Origin: Cristatella mucedo
Lineage: Eukaryota > Bryozoa > Phylactolaemata > Cristatellidae
DNA length: 64,000 bases
Direction of reading: 5' to 3'
Assembly: GCA_009760855.2 (NCBI GenBank)
Contig: WPIO01000005.1
Location: forward strand, 1,993,001 to 2,057,000
Shown here: in pieces, positions 57,021 through 64,000 of the stretch
How the letters are laid out: each line of letters opens with the position of its first letter
Numbering within the stretch: position 1 is the stretch's first letter
Program-made: the position numbers and the translations under genes
Notes under the pieces: generated by a model
Told to the model about the DNA's origin: nothing
The model's database searches: none
What the model saw: the letters and a program-made list of their open reading frames with translations, nothing else

Positions 57021-58129
57021 CATAGAGGGATCACGCGATTCATGATCTTGCAAACCCTAATTCGGAAAAGAAATTTACATGTTAGTAGTTAAGTCTGACA
57101 CGCAAAATGAGCCCAAGGTCAGTTTTGACTGCATTCCGTTTCAAGAGGTTCCAAGGTACCTTATGGAAAGTTGCGGGGGTCACTTAAGGGGTGGATCTCG
57201 ATCACCCGATTTGCATTGGGCTATCCTATCAAGTCAGTTTCTCGGGTTATTGAATTTCCGTACCTTCACTATCACTACTCAAGCTCCATCATAGGTCTTG
57301 GTGGAATTAGTGAAATGGTGATGTAGTTAATCTGCCTCTCGATTAATCTAGCGACCACTCAAGTACAAGGCATTGCCGCCGAACCACTGTATAAGGAGAT
57401 TGAAAGTGAAATTGAATGTCGCGAGAGCAAGTTACATGCCAGCGCAAGAATTGCTTACGAGAGTGAACTCCTCCAAGAGCTCAGCGAATAGCACAAGTTA
57501 AGTTGAAGATTAAAGAACTGCTTACCAGGACACAAGCTCGTTTTCAAGTTAGCTCGTACAGCAATAGCACGGCGTTGGCATGTGCGTACGAGTAGGTGCT
57601 GTATTTCGAGGTCAAGCTTCATCGACTGCTTCGTCAGACGCAGCCGAAACAGTAAAGCCCATTACAGCCTGTGTTGCCATCTGTGCTACTCTTGCATAGG
57701 TTGTTATTTTGAACCAGCAGCGACAGCGTGACGTTGTGCACACATGTGAGCACAACGCCGTCGCACATGCAATGCACCGCCAGACGTTAATGTCGTGGGT
57801 ATTCTCGCATGAAGTTTCGAAGACCTTTTGTGGCCAGCATATCCTCTGAAATATCTGCACGCAATCCGGGTGACTGTTCCAAAATGACCTTCCACTAGAT
57901 GACCACATCAGCTCCGAAGACAATTTTGTGTACTTTAAGGTAAGTAATATTGCAAGCATTCAGGCCTGCTCGACAGGGATACCGCAACCACTTTGGACCA
58001 CGAATTTTTAACATCCTGTCTCGACTTTTAAAATCATAACTTGCACGTCTTCCGGCCTATGTGATAAGGTGGTTGCAGTTGATGCAGAAATCTAGTCAAG
58101 CTTATCTGTCAAGAACGTCACAATTTCCA
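57021..58129. other. Unassigned sequence with protein-like remnants
   Basis: The plus strand at 57395-57490 reads EPLYKEIESEIECRESKLHA and then a helical ARIAYESELLQELSE stretch before a stop; the charged pattern looks like a decayed coding segment. At 57770-57920 a plus-strand reading with stops (RRRTCNAPPDVNVVGILA, then FEDLLWPAYPLKYLHAIRV) is similarly suggestive. I recognise no family. Confidence 0.3.
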
Positions 58130-58450
58130 CATTACGACACTTCTCCCCGACCTGCTGCTATTTATCAAGCAGTGAATTAACTTCAAGGTTTGGTTCCTCA
58201 CTTTGAGGTCTCTTTATTCTCTGGCTTCAGCCTACCTATCAGAACTATGCCCTTACCAGGCTGGGCGTAGCACCACCCGATCTTCTGACCCAAACCGTTC
58301 AGCAACACCTCGAAAGAATCTGAGATCCCTTGGAGACTGTTCCGTTAGTTCTCATGCTCCCACAGCCTGGAAGTCACCACCGACTGAGGTCACGACGTCC
58401 CTTGGCTTGATGACATTTAAGCAGAAGCTAAAAATGCAACCGTTCCTCGT
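58130..58450 (+). mobile_element. LINE-B C-terminal fragment upstream of PMS1
   Basis: The plus-strand frame at 58203-58508 reads MRSLYSLASAYLSELCPYQA, a NLRSLGDCSVSSHAPTAW stretch, then MTFKQKLKM, the LINE-B C-terminal domain. It ends about 320 bp before the PMS1 start codon. Confidence 0.8.
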
Positions 58451-58686
58451 TGGCGCTCAAAACTGGATTACCCAAACCGGTCTTTTTTTGGCAGCTGACT
58501 CCTCATAACTCCCGAACCACAGAGAGGCTCGTTACCCTCTCGTCAGTTATACGCAGCCACTATCCGATGAATGTTTCTGAAAAGAGAGCAAGATTTAGTC
58601 CTATTTGCAACACCCTGCGGCAGCGTAATAAACCCGCTGAACGGTAGCTAGCTACAGGGCAACCCCCTAGCAGACCCGGGTCGCCC

Positions 58687-58742
58687 GGAAAAGGAAGCCA
58701 CGGGATCCGGCGGAAGTTTCCTCAAACGGAAGGCGCGGAAGT
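58687..58742 (+). promoter_or_regulatory. Cluster of GGAA/ETS-type sites upstream of PMS1
   Basis: Five GGAA cores lie within 56 bp, three of them in CGGAAG context (58711, 58727, 58736), and the last ends 28 bp before the ATG. There is no TATA box. ETS/GABP-type sites close to the start are typical of TATA-less housekeeping promoters; the role here is inferred. Confidence 0.5.
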
Positions 58743-58769
58743 TAATAGCTACTACTTTCGGCGCTCGCT

Positions 58770-58901
58770 ATGCACGCCTTACCGAAGGACACTGTGCGGT
58801 TGATCTCAAGTTCTCAGGTCGTATCTTCTGTATGCAGCTGCGTAAAAGAACTCCTTGAAAATGCCTTAGACGCCGGTGCAACTTCTATCGATGTTAGACT
58901 A
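58770..58901 (+). CDS. PMS1: PMS1 exon 1 (MutL-family mismatch repair protein, N-terminus)
   Basis: Codons 1-44 start [16 protein letters not shown] and contain [18 protein letters not shown]. This is ATP-binding motif I of the GHKL ATPase domain, with the probable catalytic base Glu27 and the metal-binding Asn31. MutL proteins act in the nucleus as dimers after MutS proteins find a mismatch; PMS1 pairs with MLH1 (family knowledge). Leu44 is followed by GTAAGC, a good splice donor in phase 0, and the next exon continues the family sequence exactly. The frame runs on into the intron to a stop at 59003, which is not coding. LPxxTVRLxSSSQ and the next exon fit PMS1 better than PMS2 or MLH1. The start codon matches the family's usual start. 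The GGAA cluster just upstream supports a promoter here. Confidence 0.9.
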
Positions 58902-60151
58902 GTAAGCATTCAGTGGCAGCGAAAAATGCGCAGCCGCGTGGTCGCCCTTATGCGTCTCGTTGGCTTCAGGCGGCAGTCACCGGACTTGGCGGGATTTCCA
59001 TAAGTTATGCGAACTTAGTAGTTTCTTCATGGTACCTGCGATCCATATTCGTATACGGTGTATACCACCGTGGCCCGTGGGTCTGGTAGTCGAGCTAATG
59101 TGTAATAAACTTAGTATCTGCGCGATGCGTTTGGCTGAATGCAATTCACTCATGACCCGCTAGCTGGCCGATCACTTGCGACCTTGGTTCGCTGATCTTC
59201 CATATTTAATGTCATGGTATTCTGTGACCTTGACTTCTCTGCAGCTTGTTTGAGGTATCTGTGTGGGGTCGTTGACATCAATGTGCACTGGTCGGCGATG
59301 ATTTTTTGTTGCACTTTTTATTGCATGGCCGGTAAATTCTTCCGCAGCATTATGTGTTTACACCGTAGCCTTGTTTTTTGTCTTTAACGTGGAACGACTG
59401 AGCTCATCTTTCGGGTTGGCCTGTCGAACGTTTTCATAAGCTTGTGGTGACTTCTTGGCCTTGATAGGGAAATGATTCTACACGAAAACGCTTTTGCTTG
59501 TCTAGTCGGTCGCGCGTCGACCCTGCCCAGCGTCGGGTATAAGGGGTTAAGAGGTTTGGGGTTATGTAAGGGGTTGTTTCCTGTACGTCAGAAGCCAGTT
59601 CAGCTGCCAAGCCTCCACTTGATTGAAGCTTTCTCATTTTGTTCTTTCTTGGCTTTCTTCCTCATCCTTATGCTGTACGTAGCGTTTCGATCGGCAGCAG
59701 GGGTCGATGTGCTGGTAGAATTTCCTAGAATTTCGACACTGTGCTGTTCGTGGTACAGTGTATTTTATCTGCTCTATTCATCGACCGACAGTTGAGCACG
59801 GTACAGTGTGAGCCTGGTACAGCGCTCACCTTTCCTCAGTACGGCCGAGATGTTTAATTCCCTTCGGCAACTCAGCAGACTCAGCTTTCTCGAGGATTCT
59901 CGAGGTCACTCGTGGCCAACATCGATTGCACCCTCCGTCAATTGCCATGGCCATATTCTTTGCCCCGGCCGTAGTGCTGCGATGTGAAGTCTGACCGTTT
60001 CCAGCCGTCATGATGCGTCTAATTTAAAAGGGAAATGCTGGTTGTCGTGCCTGTCGTTGTAATAGTTATACGAGCTGCTGGCAGCATTCTTGCGCATTGA
60101 CGTTTGCTGCCTGACGCCTGGTGAGCTTTCTCTCTGCGCACGCTTCCCAAG
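58902..60151 (+). other. PMS1: PMS1 intron 1
   Basis: A 1,250-bp intron from GTAAGC to CTTCCCAAG. No repeat family was recognised in it. The open frame at 59472-59795 on the plus strand (hydrophobic Leu/Phe/Ser-rich) has no coding support. Confidence 0.85.
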
Positions 60152-60311
60152 GAGAACTACGGTTTGGACCTCGTCGAAGTAAAGGACAATGGCTGCGGTG
60201 TCTCGCGCACCGACGTCCAGCAGATGGCTCGCATGCATCATACTTCCAAAATCAGCAGCCACGCCGATCTCGCATCACTTACCACGTACGGCTTTCGTGG
60301 TGAAGCCCTCG
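60152..60311 (+). CDS. PMS1: PMS1 exon 2 (MutL ATPase motifs II and III)
   Basis: Begins in phase 0 with [17 protein letters not shown], holding motif II Asp56-Asn57-Gly-x-Gly60, then [16 protein letters not shown] and [10 protein letters not shown], motif III at about residues 90-97. All three ATPase motifs of the family are intact across the two exons. The acceptor CTTCCCAAG precedes it; the donor GTTAGT follows after one base of the next codon (phase 1), in line with the Gly that follows GFRGEAL in PMS1 proteins. Together the exons encode 97 residues plus one base, roughly a tenth of a PMS1 protein of usual length (about 900 residues). No exon 3 (expected to start GSIC-like) was found before the window ends. 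Confidence 0.9.
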
Positions 60312-61694
60312 GTTAGTGCTCACGCTGGCGTGTCCTTCCAGCAATGCCATAAGCGTTCATTCACACTTTGGTGATGTGGCACCTGCAAGTAGCAGTCGTG
60401 TTTGTGTGTGTGTGCGTGCGTGCACGTGCGTTTAGTTATTCCCACCTGCCTTGACATGCTTGGTAGTCGAGCAGCTGATATGATCTCTGTTCGTCGAATG
60501 CAACAGCACGGTGCTCAAATATGGTCAACTGCAAATGCATACCTTCACGCACTAGCCGGGGTTCGGCCGTAGCAAGTGGGCATTTTAACCTCGAGGTTTT
60601 AATTCCAATGTTGAGAGCAAAAGAACCCAAGTCTAAATAGTAAATCTCAATCGGTCCAGCTATAGCCAGGAAACCAGGCGTAGTTTGACGTAGGCTGCTC
60701 TCTTGGCTTGCTTTCCTCTTATGGATTGTTGGCCTTCATTCTGTTTTCTAGTTACAGCCAGTGTTCTCGTGATAAGTTTACTCTTTGACATCTAACTCGT
60801 ACCACCTTTTCATCCTCAAAGTAGCACAGACCCCAGTTGTTGAAATATAGTGGGAAGCTACATAGCCTGCTCGAATAGTAACACGGACACTTATCTGTTC
60901 TGAATATATCCTTCCACTTTGGCTTTCTATTGGCTGGGCCTTACGAAAGTGCACTGTGTGTTTAAGTCTTCTGTATATTGCCTTAATTGGGGTCGAATTA
61001 TATCAGCATCTTCACTGCTAGGTCATGCCTGAAGACGGTATAGCCCCTCGTGTGCAGCATTTATTCACTAATGGGTTGCTGAGATCTGTTTGTCTATGCT
61101 CCTTATAGTTGTTACTTACGTGTACCATTTTGTGCGTTAGGTAATGCGCGCATCTGACTTTGCCCACCATTTGATGTTTGACGTGTGTGGCTAGATTGTC
61201 GTTTCAGTGTGCGCTGGCTCAGCCAGCAGCTGCTGCTGGGATTGTGCAGGGTTCGGTCTGCCTATCTTTTTCAGTTTCTTCATTCAGTGGAGAACCCTCC
61301 TCTAAACCATCTGCTTCATCTCACATTTGTGTTCGTCCTATGCTGCTATTTTGATCGCAGCAACTAGAGAAATAGTTTAATAAGATGCAAGCAGCAACTC
61401 AACACCCACCTCTTTCTGCTCGCCGTTTTTGTCATCGTCCTTGCTGTGAACCACATAAGTGTGAGACATTGGGCGTTGATGCTGTCAGCAGTATAACTGC
61501 ATTCATTTACCGTTTAGCTCAATCCTTCGTTTGACCTCTCCTTGCTGGTTGAGTGTCATAACGCTCTGCTAGCTAATGGCCCGGGTGAGCTTAGGCATCT
61601 GACTAAGCCCAATTTGCGTCCTTGCTCGATGGTTTACAGCATACGTTAGGACATACTGAGCGGAAGCGTGAAGAAGCATACAAAAATACGACCC

Positions 61695-61920
61695 ATTAAC
61701 GGGACGTATGCATTTGTAGCATACGTAGTGCTAATGTATTTAACACCAATCTTCCTAGCTAGTGGTGGAGCCAAGCATTTGCTGAGTCCTCATCCATTGT
61801 CCCTATTAGTGTGCTTATGCATGCTGATACTGAGCATAATATCACATAACATATTGACATGCTTCCTTTACAGCTCATGACCTAGAAAGAGATTTAGCTC
61901 TCTGAGGGTGCTATGCAAAT

Positions 61921-61957
<37 letters not shown>

Positions 61958-61965
61958 CTTCTTAA
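61695..61965 (+). mobile_element. LINE-B 3' UTR and tail in PMS1 intron
   Basis: GTGCTTATGCATGCTGATAC, CATGCTTCCTTTACAGCTCA, CCTAGAAAGAGATTTAGCTC, GAGGGTGCTATGCAAATGTA and (TTA)n. The terminus GCTATGCAAATG is the version closest to the SINE2 tail. Confidence 0.8.
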
Positions 61966-62164
61966 TAGTTGTGATCAGACAGATCGTTCTAAATTTTCTA
62001 TGAGCTAGATAGACAAGATCAGAGATTCTGTCCGCACTAAAGTATCCGATTGGACATTCCATCCTATTTTCAATGATCTGCCTTGCATTTACCTCCCAGC
62101 TCTACTTCTCTTCTCTGCCAGCCCTTCTTCAGTCTCTGCTCCTCTTTCACTCCCCCTCCTATCC

Positions 62165-62806
62165 GGTTCTATCTACAGGCGATTGCAGCTGGTGCAAAAC
62201 TCTGCAGCTAGGCTTGTCTGTCGTGAGCGTCGAAGTTGCCACGTTACACCACTTCTCGTCGACCTGCACTGGCTACCAGTCAAGCAACGGATTGACTTCA
62301 AGGTTTTGTCGCTCACTTTTAGGTCCCTTCATTCTTTGGCTCCAGCCTATCCCTCAGATCTACTCCCCCACCAAGCCACGCATCGTACCACCTGCTTTTC
62401 TGAATCCAACAGTCTACAAATACCTCGTACAAACCTCAAATCCTTTGGAGACTGTACATTTAGTTCGTATGCTCCCAAAGCCTGGAACTCCCTCCCGACT
62501 TGCGTCAGAACATCCCCTAACCTGACCACATTTAAAAGGAACTTAAAAACACCTATTTAGGACAGCATTTAGTGGGTCCCTGTGATTCGTCCTTCACGTG
62601 CTTATGCGTGCTGACACTGTGCATGCTGCCACTAACCACATTTGCATGCTGACCCTGTGCATGTCAGCCCTAACCATGTTATTCATTTTGTTTGTTTATC
62701 AAGCATGATATTACTCACTATTCAATTGCATTACCCTTTGCAGGAAATGTAAAGCGCCTAGAGAGAGATTGAGTTCTCCGAGGGCGCTTTATCAAGTGCA
62801 TTATTA

Positions 62807-62846
<40 letters not shown>

Positions 62847-62850
62847 GAAT
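62165..62850 (+). mobile_element. LINE-B copy, C-terminal domain and complete 3' end, in PMS1 intron
   Basis: The frame at 62183-62560 is open over 125 codons: MQLVQNSAARLVCRERRSCH, LHWLPVKQRIDFKVLSLTFR, SLAPAYPSDLLPHQAT, FGDCTFSSYAPKAWNSLPTC and TTFKRNLKTPI. The full 3' UTR and a long (ATT)n tail follow. It is the best preserved LINE-B C-terminus here, so probably the youngest copy. It is 5'-truncated and in the same orientation as PMS1. Confidence 0.9.
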
Positions 62851-62954
62851 GCCTGCCTCTGCTGACCTCACGTAGAATTCAGCTCCAGTGAAAACTGTAT
62901 GCACTTTCAAGTACTTACATACTGTTCCGATGACATGCATGGACCAGCTTGCTG

Positions 62955-63425
62955 TGGTAACTTAATCAACACTGGCCCGAATTTTCGCGTTCACACCTAG
63001 CTGAAAGTAGGCAGGCTTGGCCCTCTGAGCTGCTGTTGTAATCGAATAAAAAGTCACCATGGAAAAGGATGCCCAGATTGTGCTCGGTAGCTTGAGGAGA
63101 TGTGCTGTCCAAGCCCATTTGGAAGGTTTGACTTTCCGATTTCTGGGTAGCACCAAGTTTGCTGTGTGCTAGAAAGTTGGTTTTATTGCTATTTAATGGG
63201 TGCTAGTGCTAGCAATGTATTTGGCAAGGAAATTGAGAGACTTCGGCAAGGGAGTTGAAAAGAGTTCGACGTGCCTGAAAAAGACAGAGATCGAAGCTCG
63301 GGTACAGCCTTTGTGTGTCTTCTGCATAGTGTGAATAGAAGTTTGTTATATACAGGCAATAGTGCTGATTCTGTAGAGATTACTGTTAAAACCTGACTGG
63401 AACTTGCTTTCGGTGGCAAAAACTC
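62955..63425 (-). mobile_element. LINE-B RT core fragment, decayed
   Basis: On the minus strand, with frame changes: FYSHYAEDTQRLYPSF (a worn [11 protein letters not shown], near 63310-63345), SNSLAEVSQFPCQ, GLDSTSPQATEHNLGILFHG (the NLGVLFDSDL block) and IRASVD. It corresponds to the RT region of the LINE-B copy at 53215-53808. Confidence 0.65.
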
Positions 63426-63589
63426 ATTGCAGTATTGCCGCAGTGGTTGTAAGTCCAGGTATTAAGAGGGTTTTCTATGATTCTAGGCATACTGAAGTTA
63501 TGCTCAGTATCTGAAAATATTTATTAACGGCCCAAAAAACAAACACGCACTGTTGGTATGTATGCGGTAAGTCGGACGTTGTCCCAACA

Positions 63590-63990
63590 CGATTTTGTGT
63601 GACCTCGCTTGTCTGGCCAGGCATAGAGGCTACCATCTTCTGCGGTTTTGGTTCAGCTGTAGCACATTCTGTGGAGCCTGAATTTTACTGAAAAAGTCTG
63701 CCACTGATGTATGCCAACCATTCTGTCTCAGCTACCTGTCAGTGTCATCCCATAAACGTTCAATGGGTTCTGATCAGGTGACTGGGTGAGCTACTGCATC
63801 AGCACCGTACTGGATTCGTCTAAAATGTACTGAATTGCAGTTATTGTTCGTCAGCATGTTGTATTTCAAAGCTTAAATGCTCGGCTTGGGGTCAGTACAT
63901 TTGGAAAGCCTCTGGCCTGTGAAGTACTTTTTGATGAATCCTTGTGTAGTGCTGATACAAGTGCCCAGACAGTCGGCCGTATTTCTACCC
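63590..63990 (-). mobile_element. Tc1/mariner transposase C-terminal relic
   Basis: On the minus strand QSPDQNP (63766-63786) and, one base out of frame, IERLWDD directly after it reproduce the hallmark QSPDLNPIEHLWDE of Tc1-type transposases, which carries the last acidic region of the DD34E/D catalytic domain. Downstream SLYAWPDKRGHTK resembles the usual end (SMPRR...GGHTKY). Upstream, a worn PKHTSK-like stretch appears near 63930-63950. Stops and shifts make it inactive. No terminal inverted repeats were identified. Confidence 0.75.
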
Positions 63991-64000
63991 ATAGAACGAC

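Larger units (their letters stand above)
60312..64000 (+). other. PMS1: PMS1 intron 2, open at the window edge
   Basis: No further PMS1 motif is seen after the donor at 60312. The intron holds LINE-B pieces and a Tc1 relic from 61695 onwards; 60312-61694 shows nothing recognisable except a short GT/GC run near 60400-60430. Confidence 0.6.

Noticed and set aside
59472-59795. 107-codon hydrophobic plus-strand ORF in PMS1 intron 1
   Set aside because: Chance frame in T-rich intron sequence; no family resemblance.
60008-60262. 84-codon minus-strand ORF
   Set aside because: It is the antisense of PMS1 exon 2 and its acceptor region.

Overview
This window is animal (metazoan) nuclear DNA, made up mostly of transposon relics, simple repeats and CpG-rich sequence. 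Only one host gene can be recognised. Three things point to an animal genome. At 58770-60311 there are two spliced exons of a MutL-family mismatch-repair gene that matches PMS1. There are many decayed APE-type LINEs of the CR1/L2 kind ending in (ATT)n. There are tRNA-derived SINEs with A and B boxes. I cannot fix the species or phylum from the sequence. No CRISPR array, rRNA or free-standing tRNA gene was seen.

Layout. 1-8.3 kb: a pile of LINE copies (called LINE-A and LINE-B here) with SINE insertions, ending in an old DNA transposon with inverted termini that holds a LINE-A copy. 8.3-15.9 kb: mostly unassigned, with a SINE, a (CT)n tract and two LINE-B copies. 16-21.5 kb: two CpG-rich blocks with CCAAT-type promoter signatures, separated by an 0.8-kb polypurine tract and an AT/GT tract. 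21.5-34.5 kb: SINEs and LINE-A pieces, three related 15-bp minisatellites and a (CCT)n tract. 34.5-43 kb: a structure of two ~430-bp direct repeats enclosing an unrecognised, frameshifted minus-strand reading frame plus a LINE-A copy; this is the most unusual object in the window. 45.4-47.6 kb: a decayed Ty3/gypsy pol region (RNase H, integrase, pol C-terminus) broken by a LINE-B 3' end. 48-57 kb: more LINE and SINE ends, a solo LTR with a clean 5-bp target duplication, and a LINE-A copy. 58.1 kb to the end: the PMS1 promoter, exon 1, intron 1 (1,250 bp), exon 2, and an open second intron full of LINE-B copies and a Tc1/mariner relic; the rest of PMS1 lies beyond the window.

Repeat families used below. 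LINE-A: RT with YADD, C-terminus near RMRTESRLGCEC, and a 3' end that reads (on its sense strand) GGCGGAGATACATTACATTA. LINE-B: a related RT and C-terminal domain, a 3' UTR with short repeated motifs, a terminal block around GAGGGCGCTTTATCAAGTG, then (ATT)n. SINE1: tRNA-like head, a central domain around GCCACTGCAAGCGGTGGTGA and an A/T-rich tail. SINE2: a different tRNA-like head joined to a tail resembling the LINE-B 3' end. All family names are local labels. The ordering of insertions follows from nesting and target-site duplications that can be read directly.
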